From the NCBI RefSeq assembly GCF_003345655.1, contig NZ_QQOH01000002.1:434001-498000 (forward strand): 64,000 nucleotides of DNA. The letters run 5' to 3'. Position numbers and translations under genes: made by a program. The notes under the pieces were generated by a model that saw only the letters and a program-made list of their open reading frames with translations, was not told the DNA's origin and searched no databases. The stretch comes from Motiliproteus coralliicola. GTDB lineage: Bacteria > Pseudomonadota > Gammaproteobacteria > Pseudomonadales > Balneatricaceae. This document shows, one piece after another, positions 24,203 through 34,892 of the stretch (positions within the stretch are counted from its first letter, which is position 1; every line of letters starts with the position of its first letter).

Positions 24203-25784
24203 CCGGGGTCAGGATGGTGTCGCGTTGATCTGGTAGTTGGTTCGGGTAGTTCAGGGTGTAATGCAGCCCGCGGCTTTCTTTGCGTTTCATCGCTGAGCGG
24301 ATAATCAGCTCGGCGACCACCGCTAAGTTCCGAAGCTCCAGCAAATCCTTACTGACCTTATAGTTGCTGTAATACTCCAGGATCTCATGCTGCAGCAGGG
24401 TGACCCGATTCAGCGCGCGCTGCAGGCGCTTCTTGGTTCGCACGATGCCGACGTAGTCCCACATAAATCGGCGCAGTTCATCCCAGTTGTGAGCAATTAC
24501 TACGTCTTCGTCAGAATCCGTAACCTGGCTTTCATCCCAAAACGGGGCGTCGGGAAGGCCGTTGGAGAAATCCAGTTTGTTGCGGATATCCGTTGCCGCC
24601 GACGTGCCGTAAACCACGCATTCAAGCAGGGAGTTGCTGGCCAGCCGGTTGGCACCATGCAATCCGGTGAATGCGGTTTCTCCGATGGCATAGAGTCCGG
24701 GGATGTCGGTCTGGCCAAGATGGTTGGTAATCACGCCACCGCAGGTGTAGTGGGCTGCCGGCACTACCGGGATCGGGTCCTCGGTGATATCGATACCGAA
24801 CTCTAGGCATTTGGCGTAGATGGTCGGGAAGTGGCTGCGGACGAACTCGCTGGGCTTGTGGGAGATGTCGAGGTAGAGGCAGTCGCAGCCCAGGCGTTTC
24901 ATCTCATGGTCGATCGCCCGTGCGACGATATCCCGTGGTGCCAGTTCCAGGCGTTCGTCATAGCGATGCATAAACCGCGACCCGTCTGGGAGTAACAGGT
25001 GTCCGCCCTCGCCGCGAACGGCTTCGGTGATCAGGAACGACTTGGCCTGAGGATGGTACAGGCAGGTGGGATGGAACTGGTTGAACTCCAGGTTGGCGAC
25101 CCGGCAGCCGGCCCGCCAAGCCATGGCGATACCGTCACCGGAGGAGCCGTCTGGGTTACTGGTATAAAGGTAAGCTTTGCTGGCACCACCGGTGGCCAGT
25201 ACCACGAAGGGGGCCAGCATTGTCACTACGTGGCCGCTTTTCTGGTCCAGCACATAGGCACCGATGCAGCGGTTATCGGCCAGCTTCATCTTATGTCGGG
25301 TGATCAGGTCGATGGCTATCGCCTGCGGCATCAGGGTGATGTTGCTATGGGCTCTGGCCCGTTGCAGCAGAGTTTCCAACACCGCTTTGCCGGTGGCATC
25401 GTCAGCGTGGACGATACGGCGGTGGCTGTGGCCGCCCTCTTTGGTGAGATGCAGTTCGTTGTCGCTCTTTTCTCGGGTGAAAGGGACCCCCTGATCCACC
25501 AGCCAGTCGATGCTCTGCTTGCCATGGTTGACGGTGAATTCAACCGCGTCTTGGTGGCTCAGTTGGGCGCCGGCTACCATCGTGTCCTGGCAGTGCTCCT
25601 GGCTGGAGTCCTGCTTGTCATAGACGGCCGCGATACCGCCTTGAGCTTGAAAGGTCGAGCCAGAGGTCAGCGACCCTTTACTGAGCACGGCAACCCGCGC
25701 CTCGTCGGCCAGCTGTAGGGCTAGGGTTAGTCCGGATGCGCCGCTACCGACAACCAGTACATCAAAATGCAGTTCTTTGCTCAT
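24150..25784 (-). CDS. nadB: L-aspartate oxidase
   Basis: A 544-residue FAD enzyme, the first step of de novo NAD synthesis (aspartate to iminoaspartate). The dinucleotide-binding motif is [16 protein letters not shown] near the N-terminus; other fumarate-reductase-type motifs are [53 protein letters not shown] and [13 protein letters not shown]. The C-terminal helical domain is complete. It is divergent from rpoE, as in Pseudomonas. No nadA or nadC is in the window. Confidence 0.97.
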   Translation of the reverse strand: MSKELHFDVLVVGSGASGLTLALQLADEARVAVLSKGSLTSGSTFQAQGGIAAVYDKQDSSQEHCQDTMVAGAQLSHQDAVEFTVNHGKQSIDWLVDQGVPFTREKSDNELHLTKEGGHSHRRIVHADDATGKAVLETLLQRARAHSNITLMPQAIAIDLITRHKMKLADNRCIGAYVLDQKSGHVVTMLAPFVVLATGGASKAYLYTSNPDGSSGDGIAMAWRAGCRVANLEFNQFHPTCLYHPQAKSFLITEAVRGEGGHLLLPDGSRFMHRYDERLELAPRDIVARAIDHEMKRLGCDCLYLDISHKPSEFVRSHFPTIYAKCLEFGIDITEDPIPVVPAAHYTCGGVITNHLGQTDIPGLYAIGETAFTGLHGANRLASNSLLECVVYGTSAATDIRNKLDFSNGLPDAPFWDESQVTDSDEDVVIAHNWDELRRFMWDYVGIVRTKKRLQRALNRVTLLQHEILEYYSNYKVSKDLLELRNLAVVAELIIRSAMKRKESRGLHYTLNYPNQLPDQRDTILTPVNYDWSRATSIAPAVDE

Positions 25785-26023
25785 TTCACCATCGTGTCCA
25801 GATCTGCCAGGCCCGGCTTTGTACCTTGAAAAAGGGGGCTAGCATAGCAAACCGAAAAAATGCTGGCATCCATTTGGAACTAACCGCACAGCTTGTGTTC
25901 CTACTCTGTAGCTGCCCCGGCAGGTGAGTGCGGAGGGGCCTGGTGGCTCAGTTGTATTAGCGCTGGGTAAAAGGTAGGTTAGCCGGATTATTATCCCATC
26001 ACCTGTTGCAGGGGCTCAACGGA

Positions 26024-26605
26024 TTGTCTACAGGAAAGAGTGCACCAACTGACAAGCAGTTGGTGGAGCGTGTACAGCAAGGCGATAAGCGCGCCTTTGA
26101 TCTGCTGGTCAAGAAGTACCAGCACAAAATAATCGGGTTGATCGGTCGTTATGTCTACGACCAGCACGAGGCGATGGATGTGGCTCAGGAGGCTTTTATC
26201 AAGGCCTATCGTGCCCTACCGAACTTTCGAGGAGATAGTGCGTTCTATACCTGGATGTACCGGATCGCAATCAATACGGCGAAGAACCATTTGGTTGCCA
26301 AAGGCCGTCGACCACCGGATGTGGATGTGGATGTCGGCGATGCGCAGCATTTCGACAACCCGGTGCTGCAGGAGTTGGAGACGCCCGAAAATCAGCTGTT
26401 CAAGAATGAGCTTGAACAGGCGGTGATGCAGGTGCTGGAGCGATTGCCGGAAGATCTTCGCATGGCGCTGACCCTGCGAGAGTTTGAAGGCATGAGCTAT
26501 GAAGAGATTGCCCATGTTATGGATTGTCCGGTCGGAACGGTACGTTCACGTATCTTCCGTGCCCGGGAGGCGGTCGACAAAGTCGTCGCACCAATGATGA
26601 ATTGA
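26024..26605 (+). CDS. rpoE: RNA polymerase sigma-E factor (RpoE/AlgU)
   Basis: An ECF sigma factor of 193 residues when read from the TTG at 26024, the same length as P. aeruginosa AlgU. That TTG has AGGGG at 26010-26014; an earlier TTG at 26006 has no visible site. Region 2 reads LVERVQQGDKRAFDLLVKKYQHKI and DVAQEAFIKAYRALPNFRGDSAFYTWMYRIA; region 4 contains ALTLREFEGMSYEEIAHVMDCPVGTVRSRIFRARE. It directs the response to misfolded outer-membrane proteins. It heads the operon rpoE, rseA/rseB fusion, rseC, mucD. Confidence 0.95.
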   Translation: MSTGKSAPTDKQLVERVQQGDKRAFDLLVKKYQHKIIGLIGRYVYDQHEAMDVAQEAFIKAYRALPNFRGDSAFYTWMYRIAINTAKNHLVAKGRRPPDVDVDVGDAQHFDNPVLQELETPENQLFKNELEQAVMQVLERLPEDLRMALTLREFEGMSYEEIAHVMDCPVGTVRSRIFRAREAVDKVVAPMMN

Positions 26606-26671
26606 GTTGTCTTGTCATATGACAGGGCCAGTGAAAGACAACAGACTAACCCCAACCGAGGGATCTGATCG

Positions 26672-27484
26672 ATGAGCGATAGAATCAATGAGTCTCTATC
26701 CGCATTAATGGATGATGAAGTCAGCGAGTTTGAGTTGCGCCGAACACTGGAGCAGCTGGACTCGGAAGCGTCGTCGACCTGGTCGCGTTACCAGGTCAGT
26801 CGCGCAGCGCTGAAGGCCGAGGCTCCGATAGATCCTACGCTGGATATCAGTGCCGGGGTAATGGCTGCGCTGGAGTCAGAGCCGACTTACAGTGAAAAGC
26901 CTCAATCCCAAAAATCAACCTCAAGGTTCAATTGGCGTCCGTTTGGTAGCGTCGCTATCGCCGCATCAGTAACGATGATGGTGATCTTTGGAGCTCAGAC
27001 CTTCCAAGGCAGCTCCGTCCCGCAGGAGAATCCGTCGAACATTGTCTTGACGGGTCCCAAGCCTGTAAATCCTGAAGTTATGTCGGTTCAGTATGGGCAG
27101 CCGTCGATGGTTATGCCCTCGGCTCAGGAGCCTGACGTGATTCGGCTTTCATCGCCGATGGAGCACTATGTGGATCGCCATCGGGCGCTGGTTAAGCGGC
27201 AGTCGCCGCAGTGGCAAGTAGGTTGGGTTCCGGACGGATTCCGAATTGTTGAACACGATCATATCTACGATGCCGAGGTGCTGTTGTACAGCAATGGCCG
27301 TACAGAAGTATCCGTCTCCGTGCAGCCCTTCGCATCTAAGAAAGCCAATCCAGGTGCTATTCAGACCGGCGAGACCGTGGCGGTCGGCAAGCAAGTAGGC
27401 GACCAGTTCGTCACCGTGGTTGGCGATGTGCCGTTGATGATCGCCGACCGTATCGCCTCCTCGGTGAAAACCAAGCTGCAGTAA
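26672..27484 (+). CDS. RseA anti-sigma factor fused to the C-terminal domain of RseB
   Basis: 270 residues. Residues 1-70 are an RseA/MucA cytoplasmic domain (NESLSALMDDEVSEFELRR, STWSRYQVSRAALKAE). A membrane helix follows at about 91-110. The periplasmic part runs to MEHYVDRHRALVKRQSP (163-179), which aligns with the end of MucA. Instead of stopping, the protein continues WQVGWVPDGFRIVEHD, LLYSNGRTEVSVSVQPF, GETVAVG and QFVTVVGDVPLMIADRIASSV (181-265), which is the C-terminal domain of MucB/RseB. No rseB follows; rseC starts 3 bp later. The large N-terminal lipid/LPS-sensing domain of RseB is missing. Domain identities are from family knowledge; the function of the fusion is inferred. Confidence 0.88.
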   Translation: MSDRINESLSALMDDEVSEFELRRTLEQLDSEASSTWSRYQVSRAALKAEAPIDPTLDISAGVMAALESEPTYSEKPQSQKSTSRFNWRPFGSVAIAASVTMMVIFGAQTFQGSSVPQENPSNIVLTGPKPVNPEVMSVQYGQPSMVMPSAQEPDVIRLSSPMEHYVDRHRALVKRQSPQWQVGWVPDGFRIVEHDHIYDAEVLLYSNGRTEVSVSVQPFASKKANPGAIQTGETVAVGKQVGDQFVTVVGDVPLMIADRIASSVKTKLQ

Positions 27485-27487
27485 GCC

Positions 27488-27955
27488 ATGCTGACCGAAC
27501 AGGCCGAAGTTGTAGAGGTCACCGATGAGGGGGTGCGGGTAGAGACGGTTCGACGTAGCGCCTGCGACAGTTGTCGCTCCCAGTCCGGTTGTGGCCAGAA
27601 ACTATTGGCTGAACTTGGGCAGGCGCAGCGTTTTCAAATTCTCGTGGCTAATCCGAAGCAATTCACGCTCAAACCCGGTGATCGGATTGAGCTGGGCATC
27701 GAAGAAAGCTCGTTCTTACAAGCCTCGCTGATCACTTATCTGTTACCACTGTTTGGGTTGGTGCTTTTTGCGCTGCTGGGGCAGGGGATGGGGTTGGCTG
27801 AACCGTTGCAAATAGCGATGGGTTTTGCCGGCTTGTTGATCGGTTTTATCGGCGTGCGTTACTGGGATCGTGGCGAGCGACAGGGCTGTCAGCTCCAGCC
27901 GAAGATTGTAGGGAAGCAGAAAGCCTATGACTTTATTGAAGTGGAGGAAGCTTGA
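27488..27955 (+). CDS. rseC: RseC/MucC-family membrane protein
   Basis: 155 residues. The N-terminal half has a cysteine cluster CDSCRSQSGCGQKLL (residues about 26-40), followed by a small beta region and two membrane helices (LITYLLPLFGLVLFALLGQGMG and LQIAMGFAGLLIGFIGV). This is the SoxR-reducing/RseC layout. RseC modulates sigma-E activity and is related to RsxC-linked SoxR reduction. Only 3 bp separate it from the RseA-RseB fusion gene, and the stop is close to the mucD start. Confidence 0.93.
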   Translation: MLTEQAEVVEVTDEGVRVETVRRSACDSCRSQSGCGQKLLAELGQAQRFQILVANPKQFTLKPGDRIELGIEESSFLQASLITYLLPLFGLVLFALLGQGMGLAEPLQIAMGFAGLLIGFIGVRYWDRGERQGCQLQPKIVGKQKAYDFIEVEEA

Positions 27956-27960
27956 TTAAT

Positions 27961-29376
27961 ATGGCTGTTTTCACAAAATCTGTTGTTGTTTTAATGAGCT
28001 GGGTGCTGCTTGCAGCTCCGCTTCGTGCAGCGGAACTTCCTGACTTTACCGAGTTGGTAGAGCAAGCTTCACCGGCTATCGTCAATATCAGCTCGGTTCG
28101 CAATGCCGATGCTAAATCCTCTGCCAGCCGCCCGCAGGAACAGTTGCCGGAAATCTTCAAACGCTTTTTTGGAGACCGGGGCTTCGGGGGGCAGGAGTTT
28201 GATCAGCAGCCTCGTCGAGCGTATCCGGAATCGTTGGGGTCGGGTTTTATTATTTCTGATGACGGCTATGTGCTGACCAATAATCATGTCGTTAAAAATG
28301 CCGACAGCATTCTGGTGCGCTTGAGTGATCGTCGCGAACTGGAGGCGAAGCTGGTGGGGGCGGATCCGCGCTCTGACCTGGCGCTGTTGAAGATTGATGC
28401 CGACGATCTGCCCACCGTGCCTTTGGGGGACTCGGATCGTCTCAAGGTGGGAGAGTGGGTGCTGGCGATCGGCTCACCGTTTGGTTTTGATCATAGTGTC
28501 ACGGCAGGGATTGTCAGTGCGACCGGCCGCAGCCTGGCCAATGAAAACTATGTTCCCTTTATTCAGACCGACGTGGCGATTAATCCCGGCAATTCCGGCG
28601 GGCCGCTGTTCAATCTGGATGGTGAAGTAGTGGGTATTAACTCGCAGATCTATACCCGTTCTGGAGGCTTTATGGGGCTCTCCTTCGCAATCCCGATCAG
28701 CATGGCGATGGAGGTGGTCGAGCAGCTCAAGAGTAAGGGGCATGTGGCCCGGGGCTGGCTAGGGGTGATCATCCAGGAGGTCAACCGTGATCTGGCCGAG
28801 TCCTTTGGTCTGGATCGGCCGATGGGGGCGCTGGTCGCGAAGGTGCTGCCTGACAGCCCGGCCGAGGCTGCCAAGCTCCAGGCTGGCGATGTAATTATCT
28901 CCCTTGATGGACGCTCTATCGAGCGTTCTGCCGAACTGCCTCAGTTGGTTGGGCGAGTGGTACCGGGCAAGACGGTCGATATCGGTGTGGTGCGCGACGG
29001 CAGCAACAAGACCCTGGCGTTGACTGTGGGTGAGTTGCCGGATGAGCGTTCGTTGGCGATGGGAGCAGATGGTGAGCGTGCCTCTGGTGGTGATAACCCG
29101 CTGAAGATTCAGGTCGGGGCGCTGGAACCGGAGCGGGCCGAAGAGTGGAAGATCGATGGCGGTGTCGTGGTGCGTTCGCTGCATTCCGGGCCTGGAGCCG
29201 AAGCTGGGTTGGTTGTTGGTGACGTGATTACGATGCTCAATGGTCAGCCGATCACCGATCTGAACAGCTTTGCCGAGGTCAGTGGCGACCTGCCGGAGAA
29301 CAAGCCGGTACCGATGCGGATAATCCGGCGCGGCAGCCCGTTGTTTCTGCCATTGAAGATCAAACCGGTCGAGTAA
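27961..29376 (+). CDS. mucD: Periplasmic serine protease MucD (DegP/HtrA family)
   Basis: About 471 residues from the ATG at 27961; a TTG at 27952 is also in frame and closer to GGAGG at 27943-27947. The signal peptide is SVVVLMSWVLLAAPLRAAEL. The catalytic triad can be placed: His in LTNNHVVKNAD, Asp in RSDLALLKID, Ser in GNSGGPLFNLDG. Two PDZ domains follow (about residues 260-350 and 370-465). It degrades misfolded envelope proteins and in Pseudomonas dampens AlgU. The last gene of the rpoE operon; a strong terminator follows. Confidence 0.96.
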   Translation: MAVFTKSVVVLMSWVLLAAPLRAAELPDFTELVEQASPAIVNISSVRNADAKSSASRPQEQLPEIFKRFFGDRGFGGQEFDQQPRRAYPESLGSGFIISDDGYVLTNNHVVKNADSILVRLSDRRELEAKLVGADPRSDLALLKIDADDLPTVPLGDSDRLKVGEWVLAIGSPFGFDHSVTAGIVSATGRSLANENYVPFIQTDVAINPGNSGGPLFNLDGEVVGINSQIYTRSGGFMGLSFAIPISMAMEVVEQLKSKGHVARGWLGVIIQEVNRDLAESFGLDRPMGALVAKVLPDSPAEAAKLQAGDVIISLDGRSIERSAELPQLVGRVVPGKTVDIGVVRDGSNKTLALTVGELPDERSLAMGADGERASGGDNPLKIQVGALEPERAEEWKIDGGVVVRSLHSGPGAEAGLVVGDVITMLNGQPITDLNSFAEVSGDLPENKPVPMRIIRRGSPLFLPLKIKPVE

Positions 29377-29390
29377 TGGACGGGATTAAA

Positions 29391-29413
29391 AGGGCGCACA
29401 GGCGCCCTTTTTT
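29391..29413 (+). terminator. Intrinsic terminator after mucD
   Basis: AGGGCGC at 29391-29397 and GCGCCCT at 29402-29408 form a perfect 7-bp stem with a 4-base loop, extended by A-T pairs, and followed by a T-run to 29413. It ends the rpoE-mucD transcript and separates it from lepA. Confidence 0.92.
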
Positions 29414-29500
29414 AATTCGCGCCGGTAGTCGTGCCTTTGGCGAAAATAGGCTACAATTTCGCGCTTTGTTTTTGCCTACCCAGCCAGAGTTGGTGCCCCC

Positions 29501-31300
29501 GTGAGTGATCTGAGTCATATCCGTAATTTTTCCATCATCGCCCATATCGACCATGGTAAATCGACCCTGGCCGACCGTTTTATCCAGATCTGCGGCGGCT
29601 TGTCCGAGCGTGAGATGGAGCAGCAGGTGCTCGACTCGATGGATATCGAGCGTGAGCGCGGCATCACCATCAAGGCTCAGAGCGTGACGCTCGATTACAA
29701 GGCTCGGGATGGCAAAGTCTACCAGCTGAATTTTATCGATACCCCGGGGCATGTGGATTTCTCCTACGAGGTCTCTCGTTCATTGGCGGCCTGTGAAGGC
29801 GCGCTGTTGGTGGTGGATGCTGCCCAGGGAGTCGAAGCCCAGTCGGTAGCCAACTGCTATACCGCGATCGAACAGGGCCTGGAGGTGATGCCGGTCTTGA
29901 ACAAGATGGATCTGCCCCAGGCCGAACCGGAGCGGGTCAAGCAGGAGATCGAAGAGGTGATCGGCATCGATGCCCAGGACGCGGTGGCGGTCAGCGCCAA
30001 GTCAGGCATGGGGGTCGAGGATGCGCTGGAGCAACTGGTCGAGCTGATTCCCCCACCCGAGGGTGATGTCGATGCACCGCTGCAAGCGTTGATCATCGAC
30101 TCCTGGTTCGACAACTATCTGGGAGTGGTATCTCTGGTGCGGGTGACCCAGGGCACCCTGCGCAAGAAAGACAAGATTCTGGTCAAGTCCACCGGCCAGA
30201 ACTATATGGTCGACGATGTGGGTGTATTCACACCTAAGCGTAATTCGACCGGCGAGTTGAAAGCCGGTGAGGTCGGCTATGTGGTGGCCGGGATCAAGGA
30301 GATTCAGGGCGCCCCTGTGGGCGATACTCTTACCCTGTTGAAGACCCCTGATGTGGAGAGTCTGCCCGGATTTCAGCAGATCAAACCGCAAGTTTATGCT
30401 GGGATGTTCCCAGTCAGTTCGGACGACTACGAAGACTTCCGTGATGCCCTGAGCAAGTTGACGCTGAACGATGCTTCACTGTTTTTCGAGCCTGAAAGCT
30501 CCGACGCGTTGGGCTTTGGCTTCCGCTGCGGCTTCTTGGGTCTGCTGCATATGGAGATCATTCAGGAGCGACTGGAGCGTGAGTATAATCTCGATCTGAT
30601 CACCACAGCGCCGACAGTGGTCTACGAGGTGGAACTGAACTCCGGTGAGGTGATCTACGTCGACAGCCCCTCCAAATTGCCCGATTTTGGCTCCATCCGG
30701 GAGATGCGCGAGCCGATCGTTGAGGCCAATATGCTGGTTCCCAAAGACTACCTGGGGCCGGTGATTACGCTCTGTATCGAGAAGCGTGGTGTGCAGAAGG
30801 ATATGCAGTACCTGGCTAACCAGGTCTCGATCACTTACGAGATCCCGATGAGCGAGGTAGTGATGGATTTCTTCGACAAGTTGAAGTCGGTCAGTCGCGG
30901 TTATGCTTCGCTCGACTACAGCTTTGTCCGTTTTGAACCGGCCAAGCTATTGCGTCTGGATATTCTGATCAACTCCGAGCGGGTCGATGCGCTGGCGGTT
31001 ATCATGCACAAGGATAACGCCCAGTACCGTGGTCGTGCGCTGTGCGAAAAGATGAAGGATCTGATACCGCGACAAATGTTTGATGTGGCGATACAGGCGG
31101 CGATTGGCGGCAAGATCATCGCACGTACGACCGTCAAGGCGCTGCGTAAAAATGTGACGGCCAAGTGTTACGGCGGTGATGTCAGCCGGAAGAAAAAACT
31201 GCTGCAGAAACAGAAAGAAGGCAAGAAGCGGATGAAGCAAGTAGGGCGGGTTGAAGTCCCGCAAGATGCTTTCCTTGCTGTGTTGAAGATGGACAACTAA
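29501..31300 (+). CDS. lepA: Elongation factor 4 (LepA)
   Basis: A 599-residue translational GTPase, the standard LepA length, beginning at GTG 29501. P-loop [30 protein letters not shown] and NKMDLPQA are the G motifs. The LepA-specific C-terminus contains [19 protein letters not shown] and [23 protein letters not shown]4 acts on stalled or mistranslocated ribosomes. It heads the run lepA-lepB-DUF4845-rnc-era-recO-acpS. Confidence 0.98.
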   Translation: MSDLSHIRNFSIIAHIDHGKSTLADRFIQICGGLSEREMEQQVLDSMDIERERGITIKAQSVTLDYKARDGKVYQLNFIDTPGHVDFSYEVSRSLAACEGALLVVDAAQGVEAQSVANCYTAIEQGLEVMPVLNKMDLPQAEPERVKQEIEEVIGIDAQDAVAVSAKSGMGVEDALEQLVELIPPPEGDVDAPLQALIIDSWFDNYLGVVSLVRVTQGTLRKKDKILVKSTGQNYMVDDVGVFTPKRNSTGELKAGEVGYVVAGIKEIQGAPVGDTLTLLKTPDVESLPGFQQIKPQVYAGMFPVSSDDYEDFRDALSKLTLNDASLFFEPESSDALGFGFRCGFLGLLHMEIIQERLEREYNLDLITTAPTVVYEVELNSGEVIYVDSPSKLPDFGSIREMREPIVEANMLVPKDYLGPVITLCIEKRGVQKDMQYLANQVSITYEIPMSEVVMDFFDKLKSVSRGYASLDYSFVRFEPAKLLRLDILINSERVDALAVIMHKDNAQYRGRALCEKMKDLIPRQMFDVAIQAAIGGKIIARTTVKALRKNVTAKCYGGDVSRKKKLLQKQKEGKKRMKQVGRVEVPQDAFLAVLKMDN

Positions 31301-31313
31301 GGACAGCGTATTC

Positions 31314-32126
31314 ATGGATATCGATTTTTCATTAGTACTGGTGATCCTGGTTGCGGTTACTGGTCTGATCTGGCTGTTCGATGCGTTGTTTCTAGCCAAG
31401 GGCAGGCGGCAGTTGGTAACCGAGGCGCAAACCCAGTCTTCGGTTGAGCTGGATGAGGATACCCTCGACAAATTGGCTCCCGAGCCCGTGCTGGTGGAGT
31501 ATTCCAAATCCTTTTTTCCGGTGCTGGCATTGGTGCTGGTGTTGCGCTCTTTTTTAGTGGAGCCGTTCCAGATTCCGTCTGGTTCCATGTTGCCGACCCT
31601 GAAGATTGGCGACTTTATCCTAGTCAATAAATACCACTACGGTATTCGACTGCCGGTGGTCGGAACCAAGGTCATCCCGATGAATAACCCCGAACGGGGT
31701 GATGTGATGGTGTTCAAGTATCCGGATAATCCGCGGATAAACTATATCAAGCGGGTGGTGGGACTACCGGGCGATCGTATTCGCTATGCCAATAAGCAGC
31801 TGACGATCAATGGTGAGCCGGCAGCGCTGGAACTGCTGGCTGAGTTGCCGAGTCAGCGGGGGATGCGTCGACTGTTGAATGAGCAACTGGGTGACACCGA
31901 GCATCAGATCTATATCGACAAAACCATGCCCCGTCAGCCAGCCGAGTGGATCGTTCCCGAAGGGCAGTACTTCATGGTAGGCGATAACCGGGATAACAGT
32001 AATGACAGTCGCTTCTGGGGCTTTGTGCCGGATGAGTTGATTGTCGGTAAGGCCTTTGCGGTCTGGATGCACTGGAAATCCTGGGGTAGTCTGCCCAGCT
32101 TCAGCAACAACGGCTCAATCCAATAA
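31314..32126 (+). CDS. lepB: Signal peptidase I
   Basis: A 270-residue inner-membrane protease with two N-terminal membrane segments (about residues 5-24 and 63-80) and a periplasmic catalytic domain. The Ser nucleophile is in IPSGSMLPTLKIGDF and the Lys general base in NYIKRVVGLPGDRI; GDNRDNSNDSRFWGFV is the third conserved box. It removes signal peptides from exported proteins. It begins 13 bp after lepA and is co-transcribed. Confidence 0.97.
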   Translation: MDIDFSLVLVILVAVTGLIWLFDALFLAKGRRQLVTEAQTQSSVELDEDTLDKLAPEPVLVEYSKSFFPVLALVLVLRSFLVEPFQIPSGSMLPTLKIGDFILVNKYHYGIRLPVVGTKVIPMNNPERGDVMVFKYPDNPRINYIKRVVGLPGDRIRYANKQLTINGEPAALELLAELPSQRGMRRLLNEQLGDTEHQIYIDKTMPRQPAEWIVPEGQYFMVGDNRDNSNDSRFWGFVPDELIVGKAFAVWMHWKSWGSLPSFSNNGSIQ

Positions 32127-32185
32127 CCAAGAGCTCTAGGGCCAGGGTCGGCACTATTGAGACTATTCAACCAAGGAGCAGTCGC

Positions 32186-32566
32186 ATGATTAAATTGAAG
32201 CGTTCATATCAGGGCGGTTGGACCTTTCTGGGTCTGCTGACATTCCTACTGGTAGCGGGAATCTTTGTTGCCGTTGGCTTCAAATTGGCACCCGCTTACG
32301 CAGATCATCAGACCCTGAAGTCAATTATGCGCAGTGTTGAGTTGGACCAGCAGATGCTGGCCAAGAATAAGCGTCAGATCGAGTTAAGTATTCGGAAGAA
32401 AATGGGAATCAATAACTTAAGGTTGCCCCAAGAGTTTATCAAAATCACCAAGGACAAAGGTGAGGTGACGATGGACGTAGACTATGAAGTCCGGATCCCG
32501 ATGTTCTACAACGTGGCAGCCGTGGTGATGTTTAAAGAGCAGTATAAAGGCAAACCCATTGACTGA
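32186..32566 (+). CDS. DUF4845 membrane protein
   Basis: A 126-residue protein with one N-terminal membrane segment ([28 protein letters not shown]) and a periplasmic tail with [19 protein letters not shown]. This is the DUF4845 family, found at exactly this position, between lepB and rnc, in many gammaproteobacteria. Its role is unknown; the fixed position suggests an envelope or secretion function. The stop overlaps the rnc start by 8 bp. Confidence 0.9.
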   Translation: MIKLKRSYQGGWTFLGLLTFLLVAGIFVAVGFKLAPAYADHQTLKSIMRSVELDQQMLAKNKRQIELSIRKKMGINNLRLPQEFIKITKDKGEVTMDVDYEVRIPMFYNVAAVVMFKEQYKGKPID

Positions 32567-33242
32567 CCCCATTATTCGACTTGGTAAACGGCTGGGTTAT
32601 CGTTTCGAGGATGAATCTCTCGCGCAGTTAGCCCTGACCCACCGGAGCTGCGGCTCCAAGAACAACGAACGGTTGGAGTTTCTTGGCGATTCTATACTTA
32701 ACTTTGTTATCGCCGATGACCTCTTTGCGCGCTTTCCCGATGCCAAAGAGGGCCAGCTGAGCCGATTGCGTGCCCGTTTGGTCAAAGGGGTGACTCTGGC
32801 CGAGTTGGCAGAAGAGATGCAACTCAAGGAGTTTCTTCGCCTGGGGGCCGGTGAATTGAAAAGTGGCGGCTTTAACCGGCGTTCGATCCAGGCCGATGCG
32901 GTAGAGGCGTTGATCGGGGCGATCTATCTTGACGCCGGTTTGGAAGTTTGTCGAGAGCGGATACTGACCTGGTATCGTAGTCGTCTTGAAGGGCTGTCGC
33001 TGGAGGATACCCAGAAGGATCCCAAAACCCGGCTGCAGGAGTTTCTTCAATCCCGTCGTTCTGAGCTGCCGATCTACCATCTCATCAAGGTCGAGGGTGA
33101 AGCTCACGATCAGACATTCCATATCGAGTGTGAAGTGCAGCTATTGAATCAACGATCCCAGGGACTAGGGCGGAGTCGGCGGATTGCTGAGCAGCAATCG
33201 GCTCAAGCGGCCTTGGATGCCCTTGGCGTTGGAGATAAGTAA
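32559..33242 (+). CDS. rnc: Ribonuclease III
   Basis: 227 residues starting at a TTG (32559) that overlaps the end of the DUF4845 gene. The catalytic signature is [18 protein letters not shown], with [12 protein letters not shown] as the second acidic motif, and a double-stranded-RNA-binding domain from about residue 155 ([19 protein letters not shown]). It cuts double-stranded RNA in rRNA and mRNA maturation. The stop TAA shares its last A with the era start codon. Confidence 0.97.
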   Translation: MTDPIIRLGKRLGYRFEDESLAQLALTHRSCGSKNNERLEFLGDSILNFVIADDLFARFPDAKEGQLSRLRARLVKGVTLAELAEEMQLKEFLRLGAGELKSGGFNRRSIQADAVEALIGAIYLDAGLEVCRERILTWYRSRLEGLSLEDTQKDPKTRLQEFLQSRRSELPIYHLIKVEGEAHDQTFHIECEVQLLNQRSQGLGRSRRIAEQQSAQAALDALGVGDK

Positions 33243-34165
33243 TGGTTGAACAATCATCCTCTGAGCAATCCACCATCAGCCGCTGTGGCTATGTGGCTAT
33301 TGTAGGTCGCCCTAATGTGGGCAAGTCTACGTTGATGAATCGGATTCTGGGTCAGAAGCTGAGTATCACCTCCCGACGACCGCAGACCACCCGGCACCAG
33401 ATTCTGGGTATCAAAACCGAACAGGGCACTCAGGCGATCTACGTCGACACACCCGGGTTGCACAAGGATGGCGGCAAGGCGATTAACCGCTATATGAACC
33501 GGGCCGCCAGTTCGGCGCTACGTGATGTCGATATAGTTATTTTTATCGTCGACCGTGACCGTTGGACCGATGAGGATCAGGCCGTGTTGGAGAAACTGCA
33601 ACATAGCCGCCTACCGGTGATCCTCGCGGTGAATAAAACCGACCGGATCGATGACAAGCAGTCACTGCTGCCGCAGTTGGAACAGCTGTCGGAGAAAATG
33701 GCATTTGCCGAGGTGATTCCACTGTCGGCCAAGCACGGCCACAATGTCGACCTGCTGGAGCAGCAGGTGCTCAAGCGGCTACCCGAAGGTATCCACTATT
33801 TCCCGGAAGAGCAGATTACCGATCGCAGTTCCCGCTTTCTGGCGGCTGAGTTGGTGCGTGAGAAGATCATGCGCCAACTTGGTGATGAGCTTCCCTACCA
33901 GATTACCGTTGAGATCGAAGAGTTCAGCCACGACGGTTCGGTGTTGCATATCAGCGCCTTGATCCTGGTGGAGAGGGATGGCCAGAAACGGATCCTGATC
34001 GGTAATCGGGGTGATCGGATCAAGCGTATCGGTCAGGAAGCCCGTGTCGATATGGAGCGACTGTTCGATACCCAGGTGATGTTGCGTCTTTGGGTCAAGA
34101 TTAAACGCGGCTGGTCCGATGATGAGCGGGCGCTGCGTACCTTGGGTTATGACGACATCGGCTGA
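33242..34165 (+). CDS. era: GTPase Era
   Basis: A 307-residue protein. The G domain has [22 protein letters not shown] and NKTDRI, and the C-terminal KH domain contains [25 protein letters not shown]. Era binds 16S rRNA and helps 30S assembly. Translation is coupled to rnc by a one-base overlap, and recO starts inside its last codons. Confidence 0.98.
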   Translation: MVEQSSSEQSTISRCGYVAIVGRPNVGKSTLMNRILGQKLSITSRRPQTTRHQILGIKTEQGTQAIYVDTPGLHKDGGKAINRYMNRAASSALRDVDIVIFIVDRDRWTDEDQAVLEKLQHSRLPVILAVNKTDRIDDKQSLLPQLEQLSEKMAFAEVIPLSAKHGHNVDLLEQQVLKRLPEGIHYFPEEQITDRSSRFLAAELVREKIMRQLGDELPYQITVEIEEFSHDGSVLHISALILVERDGQKRILIGNRGDRIKRIGQEARVDMERLFDTQVMLRLWVKIKRGWSDDERALRTLGYDDIG

Positions 34166-34892
34166 TCGGTTCGAACGACAATCGGGTTACGTACTCCATA
34201 GTCGTCCCTATCGCGAAACCAGCGCGCTGGTGGATTATTTCAGTCAGCAGCAGGGGCTGGTACGAGCGGTAGTTAAAGGCGTTCGAGGGGCACGATCCAA
34301 GCAGCGTATGCTGACCCAGCCGTTCCAACTGATGGAGCTCAACTGGCGTGGTCGAGGCGAGCTGAAGACCCTGTTGAGCGGCGAGCCGATGGGATCCCTG
34401 TCATTGCTTCAGGGGAGGGCGCTCTGGTGTGGCCTCTATCTCAATGAGCTGACGTTGCGGTTGATCCCCCCGGCAGACCCGTTTCCCAAGTTGTTTGCTT
34501 ATTATCAGCTGGCGCTGGAACGACTGACCGATCCGCAGCAGCAGGAGCCGGTGTTGAGGATCTATGAGCGCCAGTTGTTGCAGCAGCTCGGACTGGGAAT
34601 CGACTTTGACTGTTGTTTGAATGACCAGTCGATTCAGGCTGAAAGCGCCTATCGCCTTGATCCGCATCAGGGATTTATCCGATCACGACAAATGGAGTCC
34701 GGCGGCTACCAGGGCCGTGAGCTATTAGCGATAGCTCGGGATGATTTTCAGGATGAGGAAGTCCGTCGCACAGCAAAGCGCCTGATGCGAAGCCTGCTGG
34801 CGGTTCATCTGGGTGACCGTCCATTACGTAGCCGGGAGCTGTTTCAGGCATCGCCCGTTGCCCCGCATCCACCTCAGGAGGCGTTATCATGA
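34149..34892 (+). CDS. recO: DNA repair protein RecO
   Basis: About 247 residues from the ATG at 34149 ([27 protein letters not shown]), overlapping era by 17 bp; the frame is open back to 34119 but that only repeats era out of frame. The N-terminal OB fold ([33 protein letters not shown]) is followed by the helical domain. No zinc-finger cysteines like those of Gram-positive RecO are seen, which is normal for gammaproteobacteria. RecO loads RecA on SSB-coated DNA with RecR. Its stop overlaps the acpS start (ATGA), so the usual pdxJ between them is absent. Confidence 0.93.
   Translation: MTTSADRFERQSGYVLHSRPYRETSALVDYFSQQQGLVRAVVKGVRGARSKQRMLTQPFQLMELNWRGRGELKTLLSGEPMGSLSLLQGRALWCGLYLNELTLRLIPPADPFPKLFAYYQLALERLTDPQQQEPVLRIYERQLLQQLGLGIDFDCCLNDQSIQAESAYRLDPHQGFIRSRQMESGGYQGRELLAIARDDFQDEEVRRTAKRLMRSLLAVHLGDRPLRSRELFQASPVAPHPPQEALS

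Noticed and set aside
25876-25913. GGAACT near rpoE as a sigma-E promoter
   Set aside because: The only nearby TCTG-like -10 element is about 23 bp away instead of 16-17, so the spacing does not fit.
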